A stretch of 64,000 nucleotides of DNA, from NCBI GenBank assembly GCA_963971535.1, contig OZ020586.1, positions 70,645,548-70,709,547 of the forward strand, given 5' to 3'. The stretch comes from Notolepis coatsorum. Taxonomy: Eukaryota > Chordata > Actinopteri > Aulopiformes > Paralepididae. The translations under genes and the position numbers were made by a program. The first letter of the stretch is position 1. Every line of letters begins with the position of its first letter. The notes beneath the pieces are model-generated. The model had not been told where the DNA came from, searched no databases, and saw only the letters and a program-made list of their open reading frames with translations. Positions 10,209-21,373 of the stretch are shown in pieces.

Positions 10209-10847
10209 CTGGATACTGAATTTGGGGCGGTGACTTATATATATTGTTAAGGCGGGATCTCATGCGCATGCGCGAGCACCTCGCAAGCACGCCGGCGCAG
10301 GGCGCTGCGTGAAGGAAAATGAAAGGCGCATTACCGCACGCCACTACGGTACCTCCGATGACGAATGCGGAAGCATTTTTGCACTGTTGGATTTGGAAAA
10401 AGCAAAAGGCTGACGGCGTGCGTATGTGATTGGACCAGACCCGTACACCCAGACAGACATATGGGGCAGTGCAGGCGGACAGCGCGCAGCACTGCTCGCA
10501 GAGGAGAGATAGCGAGGATGCATTTGCTTCCACTTTACTTGATATCATATCACTCCAGAATCACGTTTCAACCAAGTCACTAACATAACGTTGCTGTCAT
10601 GAGCCTGCGCTATGGTAGCCTACACAAGTGATCAAATAAATAAAACGTCCAACTCTCGCGCAACGACTCGGCAAACAGTAGTGCACGGGCCGCATTAACA
10701 CTACACTTTGATGTCCAGTAGGGGGCCGCAAAATATCATCCCGCGGGCCGCAATTGGCCCGCGGGCCGCGAGTTTGAGACCCCTGGCATAGAGCATAGAA
10801 CAAACGTAATGGTAATAGTGATAACAATAGTGAGTAGCAGGATTCAA

Positions 10848-11665
10848 AGCTGTAAAGGAATGTGGATCACTACCCACTTTCAAAACCTCTCTCAAGGGAC
10901 ACCTACGGGAGACTGCAATTCAAGTTCAAGTTCAAGTTCTTTAATAGTTGTCATACAGAAGTACAGAATACTTTCATACAAAATGCTTCTTACTGTTACG
11001 CTCCAGAGACTGTGCTAGACAAGATAGTATCAAATAACATAATAACATAATATAGCATGAATTTAGAAGAAGAAAATGAGGTCACAGTGTTCGGTATAGA
11101 CATATGTACAATGTTCAAAACTGGCCCCTGTAAATATCCTAACCCAACCCCCTCCAATGTAGTCATTTACCTAGTATGGTTTTGTCAATAGTCCAATGTA
11201 CAATTTTGTGTTTGTACAGTGTCTCCTCCCCCCCCCCCCCTCAATGTACAGTTTTGCTTGTTTATACAGTGTGTCTCCCCCCCCCAACCACCTCCAATGT
11301 AAATTACCCAGTATGGTTGTCAATATCCCAATGTACCCAACCCCCCCCACCCAACCTCCTCCAATGTACAGTTTCTACGTCAAATGTATATACTCCCTTT
11401 TCTTGACTCCTTCTGTATCACAAACAGTACTGTATTTGCAAATCTGGTATGTCAGACATAAATGTATAGATGTAGCAGTACTGACTATCTGTATGTCATG
11501 TATGTCATATATGTCCTGATGAATTGAAAATGGGGGACCCTGATGTAAACAAGACGAAAGTCTTTCTCTGGTCTGCATCCCCTTAACAATTGTGTGTATT
11601 GAGCTGTACTGTATTGTACCCATTCTGCAATCTGTTAATAAAGTTTTCAATCAATTCAATCAGAC
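10848..11665 (+). mobile_element. LINE 3' end, copy C, split by another LINE tail
   Basis: Coding tail sequence at 10848-10920 matches copies A and B (caaaacctctctcaaggg). It is interrupted at 10921-11117 by an L2-like LINE tail. The 3'UTR resumes at about 11118 and runs to the tail module (11515-11650), ending caatcaattcaatca. This is the most complete plus-strand 3'UTR of the family in the window. Confidence 0.7.
10921..11117 (-). mobile_element. L2-like LINE 3' tail
   Basis: The sequence caagttctttaatagttgtc through aatgttca matches 19797-20000 and, inverted, the tail of the LINE at 43795-44690. Short caagtt repeats at the left junction are the 3' end of the minus-strand insertion. Confidence 0.65.
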
Positions 11666-11737
11666 AGTAGTAATAGTGATGACATTATCCATAATATAGT
11701 AACAGTGCACCAGAGTCCGTGCAGTGTTTATTATTAA

Positions 11738-11842
11738 CACTTTGAGTGCCAGCCACGAGAAATCTTGTTAGTTCATGCCATGCGTTGAGTGCCAAGAACG
11801 AGAAATCTCGTTATCTAAATTGTAATTTTTTTTATTATCGAT
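11738..11842. mobile_element. TTAA-flanked element, left end only
   Basis: TTAA (11734-11737) is followed by CACTTTGAGTGCCAGCCACG, matching the ends of the other TTAA elements here. A hairpin aacgag...ctcgtt lies at about 11798. The element is cut by the L1/Tx1 insertion at 11855-18965. Its remainder probably continues at 18978, but no right end was found. Confidence 0.5.
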
Positions 11843-12391
11843 TTCCATAAATTTTATTTTTTTGATCAAATTTGTATTATTATTCACATGAAACAAGACA
11901 ACACATTAACCACAATCACAATACATAGAACTTCACAAGAAAATGACAAAAACAATAATAATAATACAGACTAACAATTATACAGACAAAGAGAAAAGAA
12001 AACAGAGTTCAACCTTCTAAATTTTAATTCCAAGGGGTACTATCTAATAAATGGTCTTTCCCAGTGTTCAGCCCCGATTCCCGGCCGTGTGACCCTATAT
12101 TAATAAAACGTACATCTCCAATACACCACAAGGACCATTTTTTGAGAACACGACCCGAAAACAGAGCAATGAACCTTCATGAAAAAACAAAAACCTGTAG
12201 AGGTGTTCCATAGACTCACAGAGACCGTGTAAAAGTGGCCAAACAGTGAAGAAATAGTTAAATAGCTGCCCCCCCATAATATCCCCAGCTAAACTCAAGA
12301 TGACAAGACAAAAGACAAGACAGACCAAACATTTCCTCCTCCCCCTCCCAAGAGACCGCCGGACTCACCCGAACACGCACCTCAACCCCGC

Positions 12392-15300
12392 TCAGCCGCA
12401 CACTGCGGTCTTTACCTTCTCAGCTGCTGCGAACCAGAGGTCAATTCCAGCCTGCCCTACCCCAATCACCCGGGCTGTGGATATCTCATGATAAATCACA
12501 TCCAATAGAGTTAGGGACCAGCTAATCATTGTAAGCTTCTCAGGCTCCTTCCATCTCATTGCTATCAGCTTCTTCGCTGCTGTGACGCCCGCTAGGACAA
12601 CCCTTTTCAGTTGTACGGAAGCGGGTAGTGTCGTTATATCGTTCAGGAGTAGCGTAACAGCTGTGAATGGGATAGTTAAGCCACACAGATCCGAAAGTTT
12701 GTTCGTTATTGACCTCCAGAAGCGGGCCACTGGTGGGCAATCCCAATACATATGCATATAAGTGCCCGTGGCCTTTTGAGAGCACAAAGTGCACTGAGAG
12801 TCGGTTATCAGTCCCATAGCATATAGCTTCCTAGGTGTAAGATAGGTCCTATGAATATAATTAAAATTAATTTGCTGGTGATTGGGGTTGCGGGAAGATA
12901 ATGCCACATTTGCCCAAACATCATCCCAGTCAAACTCGGGGTCCAACTCCGGGATATCCACACGCCAGATTGTATCCAATGATACATTTTTATACGTGGA
13001 TTGAATTAAGAGCGTATAAAAGTCGGAGACAAACCCTCTGGATGTCGTCCTGTCCACTATGAGCCTGAGGAAGGGGTGTGGGTGCAAGGCTTGAGCCCAC
13101 GGTACGCCATGCGCCCTCAGTGCTGACCTTAGTTGAAGGTAAAGAAAGAAGGACTCGCCGGGAAGATCATAAAATTCTCTTAAGTCCTGAAACGCACGGA
13201 GGCCGTTCTTATCATAAATATCCTCCAGAGTATGCACTCCCCTCCTTTGCCATTGAGGAATATTAACCGGCTTGTGTCCAACAAGTAATTGCTGGTTATT
13301 AAAAATTGGAGAGTCCAGGTGCCAAGGGCATTTAACCCCACACGACCTCTGTACATTACGCCACGTTTGGATCACGTGAGTTATGATCGGTCCATACCTC
13401 AGGCGGCATTTCGAAATAGAGACAGTGGAGTACACTACATCCTGCAATCTTAGCGGAGATACCGCCGCCGCTTCTAAGGAGCGCCACGATACAGCCTCTA
13501 CAGGGTCTAGCCAGCACATCAGAGGTCTCAGTGAAAAGGACCAGAAATAAAGTTTAAAATCAGAGATTGCGAGGCCCCCATCTTGTTTTCTACGTTGAGT
13601 AGTAGCCCTTTTGATTCTTGGGCGTTTGTTATTCCAGATAAACTTAGATACCATCGATTGTACCTTGCGCCAGTGGTCTATTGGAGGGGGCAGGGGGAGC
13701 ATTGAGCTAATAAAATTTATCCTAGGCAGGATGTTCATTTTGATTATGGAAGCCCGGGCTTGTAAGGAGTTAGGAAGGGACGACCACCTGTCTAGATCCT
13801 GGCGTATTTTATCATAAGTACCCGTGAAGTTGTACTTAGTAGTTTGGTTCAGCGTGGGGAATATCTCTATGCCCAAGTATTTAAAATGTTCTACTATGGG
13901 GATATCAGCTGGTAGTCGTACCGCCTTGGCCAGTTCATTAAGAGGTAGGCAGGCTGATTTGTTCCAGTTAATCTTAAAGCCTGACAATTTACCAAAGTCG
14001 TCGATTATCCTCAATAATTTTGTGGCCGACCGGGAGGGGTCGTCCATGAAAATCAGCAGGTCATCCGCATAGAGAGCAATTTTGTGTGGAGTATTATTGA
14101 CCATTATGGGGACGATGTCCTCTGATTGCCTAATAAATTGGGCCAAAGGTTCGAGGGAAAGCGCGAACAGTCCCGGGCTCAGAGGGCAACCCTGTCTGGA
14201 AGATCTGGAGACTAGAAAGAGTGTGGAACAGTTTTTGCCTGTCAGTATCATCGCAGACGGCGAGGCATACAGGACTTTAATCATATGAATAAAACTCTTT
14301 CCAAGACCCATGACCTCAAGTACCTTCCACAGGTATGACCACTCAAGTCTGTCAAACGCCTTCATGGCATCCAAAGACAGAACTGTGGATGGAGTTTACA
14401 TGCAACAGCCTCCTAAGATTATCTGCAGCCAGACGCCCCGGGATAAAACCAGTTTGATCGCAGTGTACCAATACAGACATAAATCTCTGCAGGCGACGGG
14501 CCAGCACCTTGGCAAACACCTTTAAATCGGCCCCGAGAAGACTCAAGGGTCTATAGCTACCACAATCATTGGGATCTTTGTCCTTCTTGAGAAGTAAAGA
14601 AATCAACGCCATATTGACATCTCTTGAGAACTCCCCTTGTTCGATAGCGTAATTGATCATATCGAGCATCAATGGACCCAGTTGGTCCCAGAAAGCTAAA
14701 TACACTTCGGGTGGAATGCCATCCCAGCCTGGTGCCTTACCCCTCTGCATTTCAACAATCGTCTCCCTCAATTCTACGAGAGTAATCGGTCTCCCCAGTT
14801 CCTTGGCCTCTTCCTCAGAAATGTGGGGTATCTCAAGCCCGCCAATGAACGATTCAAATTTAGAGTCATCAAGATTACCCTCTGAGCTATATAACTGTGA
14901 GTAAAACTCTTTAAAAGTGTCATTGATCTTTTTCGAATCAGTAGTGACTGCACCCTGGCTCGTCCTAATCGAGGGGATATCCGAGAAATGATCATTTGAG
15001 CGTATTTTCATTGCCAATAGATGGCTAGGTCTGGAGCCGTGAAAATAGTAATTTTGTCTTGTCCTATGTATCAAGAACTCAGACTGTTGTTTAAGTATGG
15101 AGTTTATTTCTTTTTTGACTATCTTACGTTGTGTGTTTAGTCGTTCATTATAGTTAGTTTGCAAGGATGCGTATAGGTCCGCATATAATGATTCCAGTCC
15201 TTCTAGCTTTTTTGACCGGGATTTTCGCAAATTGGAAGCAAATAGTGTGACATGACCCCTGATAAATCCTTTCAATGCGTTCCACAGGACCCTAGGGTCT

Positions 15301-16139
15301 TCTACTGTGCCAACGTTGATCTGCAAAAATTCAGCTAGTTTACTCCTGAACTCAGAACAGAAGTCATCGTTCTTTAGCAAGGTCGAATTAAAACGCCATC
15401 TGGGAGCTCTTGCGGAGAGCCTGCCAAAGGTTGCCGTAAGGAAAATCCCCTTGTGGTCTGAGAGAGCCAAGGGAACCAATGAGACATCGAAACTATCAAA
15501 CATATTAGGGGACGCGAATGCATAGTCAATTCGAGAGAAGCTTTTGTGTCTGGCTGACAGGTGAGAGTAATCTTTGAGGGTGGGGTTGCATAAGCGCCAA
15601 AGGTCTGTGAGCCCTGTGTCTTTGGCCCACATCCTAAGGGCCTTAGAGGCCCGTTTTTGGTCGCTCGTTTCAGAGGGCCCGGACCTATCCATCTCCGCAT
15701 CCCAGCACGCATTAAAATCGCCACCCACAATGAGAGCGTATCCATTAAGTTCCAACATATTCTTCGTGATTGTATTATAGAACGCTGAATCAAATGTGTT
15801 AGGAGCATACAATGCTATTATAGCCATCTTCCTATGCAAGAATTCAACTTTTGCTATAGTAATCCTTCCCTCCGTGTCCGACCATACATCCAAGATTTTG
15901 ATATCAAGGTTACGTCTTGTAACTATGACTACTCCTTTCGTCTCATCATCGGCTGAGGATGAGGAGATAACGTGATATTGCCGATTTGCCAGTCTTGACA
16001 CGTCACCTACCAATAAATGCGTCTCACTAAGGAGAGCAAGGTCAATATTTCTCCTCTTCAATAGCCAAAGGACACTGGCACGCTTGTGTGGGGCGTTAAG
16101 CCCTCCTGCGTTCCAAATTAAAATATTCAATTTAGCCAT
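12392..16139 (-). pseudogene. LINE ORF2: endonuclease and reverse transcriptase, one frameshift
   Basis: The protein nicks target DNA and copies element RNA onto it. Reading starts at the ATG whose coding sequence begins at 16139. The first 595 residues (to 14352) hold the APE endonuclease: N10 in NAGG, E39 in SETHL, GGDFN at 139-143, SRIDY at 202-206 and SDH at 227-229. The reverse transcriptase follows with SYRPLSLL at about 528-535 and DQTGF at 561-565. The frame then shifts near 14375-14400, just before DAMKAFDRLEW. The second 660-codon frame (14374-12392) carries QGCPLSP, the catalytic YADD (residues 102-105), the FKINWNKS block, and a C-terminal C-x2-C...H-x4-C motif near residues 526-545. 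A single-base indel explains the break; a sequencing error is possible. Total length of about 1,250 residues is normal for this family. Confidence 0.9.
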
Positions 16140-17937
16140 GGTCGAGCTTGTATAAATGCGTAGAGAACATACCAGTGCAGCCAGGCTGAGTACAGAGGCG
16201 CTGATCCCGGCGGGCCCGGACGGTCAATCCCAGGAGTTCAGAGGAGGAACAATTACACATATACGACAACAGTACATAAAACACATAAAAATACCACCCC
16301 AGCTACAACCCCCCCCTCCTTCTACTCTAAACCCTAACCCACCCGTCCTATTATAAGGCCCCCTATACCCACTCTCCAATCCCCCCCCTATGCCCCATCC
16401 ACTGAGGATGGTCATCTTCCTATCACTTCCCACTAGAGACATGGATCAATAAGACGCTCCCCACTCCAACCCCCCTCTAGATAAACCCCTGAGTAAACCC
16501 CCACTAGTCCAATAAACACAAATAATAATAAAAATAAAATTCAATAAAGATATCGGTCGAAACCCACCTGAGCCCTGGCCCCAACATGAGACAACCATAA
16601 TGGTAAAAATAGCCATTATTAAATAATAACTCCACATCAACCTGCAGCCATCTATTTCCGAATCTGCGCTTCAACGTCGCATTGTTATAGCCCAAAAGGG
16701 TATAGGAAAATTCAAAACAAAATTTAATTAAAGCATCCCAGCCGATAGTCTAAGGCAGGATCGGGTCACAGGTTAATTGTGCAAAATTGTGTGAACAATG
16801 TCAATTAAATAATGACAAAAAAAAAAAGGAAGGGAAAAAAAAGGGGTTATGGTCAAAGTGCACCCCTGTAGCTGTCCCTCTGATCAGGCACAACGGCTGA
16901 AATGACATAACCTATGTAAGAATAGAATTAAACACATTCATTAATTAATCCGGGGATGGTAATAGGCAACACCTGACACCACCTGTTATCATACATTGTT
17001 TCAATAAAGATATCGGTCGGAGCAGTTAGTCCAAGGTAGGATCGAATCACAGTTAAATTGCTCATTCAAATGCCATTAAAACAGCGACAATAATTATTAT
17101 ATAATTACTCAGCATCAACCCTGTAACCATCTACCTTGGAGTCTGCATATTAATGTCGCAACCTTATAGCATAAATGGATCACGGAACATTCAAAACGAA
17201 ATTAAGGCAAATCAGCAGTTAGTCCAAGGTAGAATCGGATCACATTTAAATCGCGCATACAGATGACATAAAAACAGCGACAATAAGAAAGAAAAAAAGA
17301 AAGGAAAAGAGGGTCATGGCTAAAGTGCAGGCCATATAACCATATAGCCATGAAGTGCAAGCCTTACCCGACCCAACCTGTTATCATATATTGTATATGC
17401 ATATTCAACCGACCTTGGCTTCTACTATGAATCCCAAAACAACCTGGATATAAAAATAAAAGCATACCAGAAGTTAGTTAGGGATTCGATCACTCTTGAA
17501 TTGTGCAAACCAATGTCCCTTTGAACAGCAACAGCAATCAAAATACGTAACCATTAACGGGTCTCGAATGTCTCAGCGCAGACTATAGACGAAGCCCGCT
17601 GGCTAGCCCGAGGCTAGCGCGTAAGCTAGTGATGAATCCGGATAGCACGTTAGCCTATTATGTACATTGTTCAGCTAGCTCGTTAGCTTCCAAAGAGGCG
17701 ATACACAAGTACGACCATGAGGTCAGCTTTAGCAAGTAACAGAAGTCATTGGGAAGCCCCGCTAGTTGGATGGGCATTGGGCAGTTAGCATGTCTGGGCA
17801 TGACAGCAAGTATTTGTGAATAGTCGGCCTAATCAATGTATATAGGCACACACCGCCAAGTCACTCACCCGACATAGATATCATCAAGCAACAGTCTCGG
17901 GTATCGCCGCGAGATATTCCTTCGCTTTAGCCAACGA
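16140..17937 (-). other. Long non-coding spacer between LINE ORF1 and ORF2
   Basis: The 1.8-kb interval has no supported frame. It contains degenerate repeated modules: a block with gttagtccaaggta followed by tagcatcc- or cagcgacaat-like sequence recurs near 16745, 17025, 17215 and 17475, and ataaagatatcggtcg recurs at 16545 and 17005. A C-rich stretch lies at 16305-16395. The second L1/Tx1 copy has a much shorter spacer (about 0.5 kb). Confidence 0.6.
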
Positions 17938-18792
17938 CTAAAATAAACGCTGACCACCGACCTTCTCCAACACAGATAATTTCGCGGGAGCGAATAACGT
18001 GGGCCTCAGGCCTAGTTTCCATAGCTTAGTCAGGACCACCTTGTATTCGCCTCTCTGTGCTTGAACCTCCGGTGTAAAGTCTTCGAAAATGGCCACTTTG
18101 TGATCGCCAAGCCTCAGATTACCCCTTCTGGTACGAGCCGACCGCATGATGAGTTCTCTCTGCTGGAGTCTGTTCAGCTTGACTATGATGGGCCTCGGCT
18201 CTTTGTTCACGCCGGGAGAAAACCTGCCCGCTCTGTAGGCCGATTCACAGACAGGAGGCGAAGGGAGGACGTCCGTCCCTAGTATTTTCTGCAGCAGTTC
18301 GGGCACGGTCTCAGAGAGACGGCCTTCACCGCTGGTCTCCGGTACTCCAACAATCCTGACGTTGTGGCGTCTATCCCGGGACTGCATCTCATCCATTGCT
18401 GACTGTAGTTTGTTGACTTCAGCCTGCCTAGCCAGCAGGGCGGATTCGAGACCCGCCATCTTCTCGCACTGTAATGATACCTCCATCGTTAGCATGGCTA
18501 GTTCGTTAGCATTAGCCGAGGAGACAGCGTGCATCGTCTCCATCTTGTCTGTCAGCGGTACTACCGCCAGCCGTATTTCTTCTGATATCTCACGACGGAG
18601 GCTGACACAAAAATCCGCCAACACTTTCTTCTGTGCTTCAGCGATGCGTGTCTCAGAGTCTGCGTGTAGCTTGGTCATGACCAAGAGCACAGCTTCGCTT
18701 AACTCCCCGACAACGGGCGACGATGCGGCCAGGCCCGGTGGTGATGGTTTGCTGGTTGGGGCAGTCATGGCTCTGGTTTCCACCCCCGTCAT
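17938..18792 (-). CDS. LINE ORF1 protein (coiled-coil, RRM-like nucleic-acid-binding protein)
   Basis: The 284-residue frame is intact. ORF1 proteins of this group coat the element RNA, form trimers through a coiled coil and act as nucleic-acid chaperones. Residues about 40-140 are rich in A, L, E, K and Q with heptad spacing, as in a coiled coil. RRHNVRIVGVPE at about 141-152 marks the start of the RRM-like domain. PIIVKLNRLQQRELIM (201-216) ends that domain. The basic C-terminal domain holds VAIFEDFTPEVQAQR (about 233-247) and GLRPTLFAPAKL. The start ATG at 18792 gives the full expected length. It precedes ORF2 on the same strand, as usual. Confidence 0.88.
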   Translation of the reverse strand: MTGVETRAMTAPTSKPSPPGLAASSPVVGELSEAVLLVMTKLHADSETRIAEAQKKVLADFCVSLRREISEEIRLAVVPLTDKMETMHAVSSANANELAMLTMEVSLQCEKMAGLESALLARQAEVNKLQSAMDEMQSRDRRHNVRIVGVPETSGEGRLSETVPELLQKILGTDVLPSPPVCESAYRAGRFSPGVNKEPRPIIVKLNRLQQRELIMRSARTRRGNLRLGDHKVAIFEDFTPEVQAQRGEYKVVLTKLWKLGLRPTLFAPAKLSVLEKVGGQRLF

Positions 18793-19290
18793 CGTAGAAA
18801 GTCGGAAAAAGTCGATGAATGTATACTAAACACGACGACCTAGCAAACAGATAAAAAAATAAAAATAAAATAAAGACTAATGGGGAGAAACGTATATTCA
18901 GCACGGTAGAAGGGAGCTCATGTGAAACACGTCTACTCCATGATCGCCCAGCTCCGCCCCCCGAATTCCATAAATTTATCAATCTAGCCTCACGTTACCA
19001 GTGAGGATCTGTCTGAGCTCGAACAGGGAAAATACCACCCCCCATCTTCTCTCCGGATGGTATTGCACCCATTGGATTGGACTGAATGAAATGGATGGGG
19101 GGAAAAAAAGAGTCGGGAATCCACATTTGACTCGTCAGGCATGTAACCGGAGATGATCCCAGTCATTGCCCACCCTCAGAACAGCGTGGAATATGTGTTA
19201 CCAGTACCCAGCGTTGGATCAATAAACGCGATCGATATTTGGAATGGCGATCAGGAATTGGAATAATCTTTTTGGAGAACATCGGATCTG

Positions 19291-19759
19291 GGGGCGGCTA
19301 GGTGGTGCAGTGGGCAAGGCGCTCACCACCAATGCAGGAGACGCTGGGTTCGAGCCCAGCTCTCCGCATTGCTATCAGCTTGGCTGGTCGTTCATACTAA
19401 TACAATTGGCAGTATTAGGGGGTGGGAAGCTGATGGGTGGGGATCGGACGTTGTGGACAGCGACTCCTACAGGTCGGTTGGTGCACCTGCGCAGCAGAAT
19501 CAGGACACGACGGGGGCGGCGTGCCCTCCAAACGCAGACCCCCGACGCTGAGAGATTGCACTGTGCAGGTGAAAAGATGCGACTGCTGCTTCCTCGAGTA
19601 CCGGAGGGGACACGTGATGTAAGGCTTAGTCCACATTGCAGCCGGCTTGTGGGAGGCATGGCCTAACAGCATTCGAGACAGGGGAGGGTAGAATTGGACG
19701 ATACGAAATTGGGATGGGAGAAAAATAGAAAATGGGAGAAAAAGTAGATAAAAAAAAAA
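19291..19759 (+). mobile_element. tRNA-derived SINE, family A, full length
   Basis: It starts GGGGCGGCTAGGTGGTGCAG. An A box lies in the first 30 bases and a B box GGGTTCGAGCCC near 19345. A body of about 380 bp follows, with tail gaaattgggatgggag and an A run. A 16-bp duplication GAGAACATCGGATCTG flanks it exactly (19275-19290 and 19760-19775). The partner LINE is not identified; the 3' tail does not match the LINE tails seen in this window. Confidence 0.88.
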
Positions 19760-19796
19760 GAGAACATCGGATCTGAGGTAAGGAATCTATTTTACC

Positions 19797-20400
19797 AGTC
19801 AAGTTTCAAGTTTCTTTAATAGTTGTCATACAGAAGTACAGAATACTTTTATACAAAATGCTTCTTACTGTTACGCTCCAGAGACTGTGCTAGACAAGAT
19901 AAGTATGAAATAACATAGTATAGCATGTAAATTAGAAGTAAAAAAAATGAGGTCACAGTGTTCAGTATAGACATATGTACAATGTTCAATGGAATAGACG
20001 TTCGATGGAATAGACGTAACTGAGTTACCATATAATATACAATATACTATGCAGTGTACTAATATACAATACTATATAGTGCAAAGCAGAAATGGGATAA
20101 GGTACAATTTAGGTACAATTTACAGTAAGGTGTACGAGTTGTAGTGCAAATCCTTTATCAATAAATATAAAGTGTGTTTAGGTGATCTAAAGTCTTGGGA
20201 TAATCAGATTTTTTTTCACCTATATCTCAGCGTCTCCCATATGTGTGTGTGTGGCTGTGAGTGTGTGTGTGCTGATCAGGAAATAAGAGAATCGATTTTT
20301 CAGCCCGCTTCTCTAGCGTGCATAAGTACACATAATACAATCGATAAGCTAGCGTTTATTTGAAAACGATATAAATAGGGCGAAAAATTACAACGGGTTT
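19797..20400 (-). mobile_element. L2-like LINE 3'UTR fragment
   Basis: 19797-20000 matches the LINE tail at 10921-11117 almost base for base. The following AT-rich sequence to about 20180 is probably more of the same 3'UTR. 20180-20400 has no clear match; (GT)n lies at about 20240-20270. Confidence 0.5.
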
Positions 20401-20423
20401 TGTGTATTCCAGGCTTGGGCCGG

Positions 20424-20590
20424 CCGTCATATTGACTCAATTGGCAGAGTCAGCGGGAGGGGAGTCCCTACGACCGACTAGTGGGGGGCACATGCGAGCA
20501 ACGATCAAGACAGGGGAGGGGGGAATTGGCACGACTAAATTGGGATGGGAGAAAAACACAGAAAAAAGGAGGAGAAAAGGTAGATCAGAA
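20424..20590 (+). mobile_element. SINE family A, truncated or internally deleted copy
   Basis: Segments gtcatattgactcaattggc and acaggggagggg...aaattgggatgggagaaaaa match the middle and tail of the SINE at 19291-19759. The tRNA-like head is missing. Confidence 0.6.
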
Positions 20591-20767
20591 GTCAGACAGT
20601 CCCAACAGTTCTCAAGTTCACCAGCTGTCTCTCCAGCAATTGGCAGCAGTCAATGCCCACGGTTGTGTAGCCTGATGGCTACCGGCACAAAGGACTGGCC
20701 AAGGCGGTTTGTGGCGTGTCATGTGGGGGTATAAAGGGGAAGCAGCTTCGCTACCAGTGCTGAACAA

Positions 20768-21373
20768 GTGGATGATGAAAAAGGCGAATCAAAGTCAAAA
20801 GATGCTACATCCTTCAACCGTGCCTTTACAAAGCCATGTGTGTTCTGTGAGAAAGGTCACACCCTGGAAGAATGTCGCAAGCTGAGAGAAAAACCACATA
20901 AGGAAAGAGTGGAGTTTCTGAAGAGGAACGGCTTCTGTTTCGGCTGCCTGGTGAAAGGCCACCTTAGCAAGGAGTGTAAAAAGAAAATGACATGTGAACA
21001 CTGTTCCATGAAGCATCCCAGCATGCTACACTTTGCAAAGCAAGACAAAGGTGCAAAGGAGAAGACAACAGAAGTTGCCTCAAAAGAAGATGAACCCGCC
21101 TCCCAAGGAAATGCAGCCAGTACAGAAGAAAACAAAGTGTTAAGTGCCTGCACTGGGGCCGTAGACAACTGCGTGCTCGCCATAGTGCCTGTCAGAGTAA
21201 AGAACAAGAAAAGCAACAAAGCTGTGGAGGTTTATGCATTCATGGACCCAGGCAGCTCTGCAACGTTTTGTACAGAGACACTGGCAGAGCGATTGAACAT
21301 GCACAGCAGAAAGACGGAGCTAGTGCTAAGCACCATCAATGCAAAGAAGCGAGTGGAGTTACATCCTCACTGA
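20768..21373 (+). pseudogene. BEL/Pao Gag C-terminus and aspartic protease remnant
   Basis: The frame begins inside Gag. Two knuckles of C-x2-C-x3-H-x4-C form are visible (CVFCEKGHTLEEC and CFGCLVKGHLSKEC), followed by a CEHCSMKH variant. These knuckles bind the element RNA in the capsid. The protease active site follows as FMDPGSSATF with the D-x-G signature. This Gag-knuckle-protease order in one frame is characteristic of BEL/Pao. The frame shifts around 21350 and continues in the next piece. Confidence 0.82.

Larger units (their letters stand above)
8992..10785. mobile_element. hAT element, non-autonomous, CAGGGGTCTCAAACTC type
   Basis: Ends are CAGGGGTCTCAAACTCAATT and, on the other strand, CAGGGGTCTCAAACTCGCGG. 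The 8-bp duplication GCATAGAG (8984-8991 and 10786-10793) is exact. The 1.79-kb interior holds a pair of inverted segments (about 9705-9757 and 10330-10400), a duplicated CCTTAA-rich block (9813-10085) and a tRNA-like segment (10141-10208). No transposase frame is seen. Confidence 0.88.
11855..18965 (-). mobile_element. Full-length L1/Tx1-type LINE, copy 1
   Basis: The 7.1-kb minus-strand element is flanked by the 12-bp duplication TTCCATAAATTT (11843-11854 and 18966-18977). It starts with a G-rich sequence (GGGGGGCGGAGCTGGG on the minus strand). It then carries ORF1 (17938-18792), a 1.8-kb non-coding spacer, ORF2 (12392-16139) and a 3'UTR of about 540 bp. Two ORFs plus an APE-type endonuclease place it in the L1/Tx1 group. 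A complete 5' end with one visible coding lesion suggests a fairly recent insertion. Confidence 0.88.
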
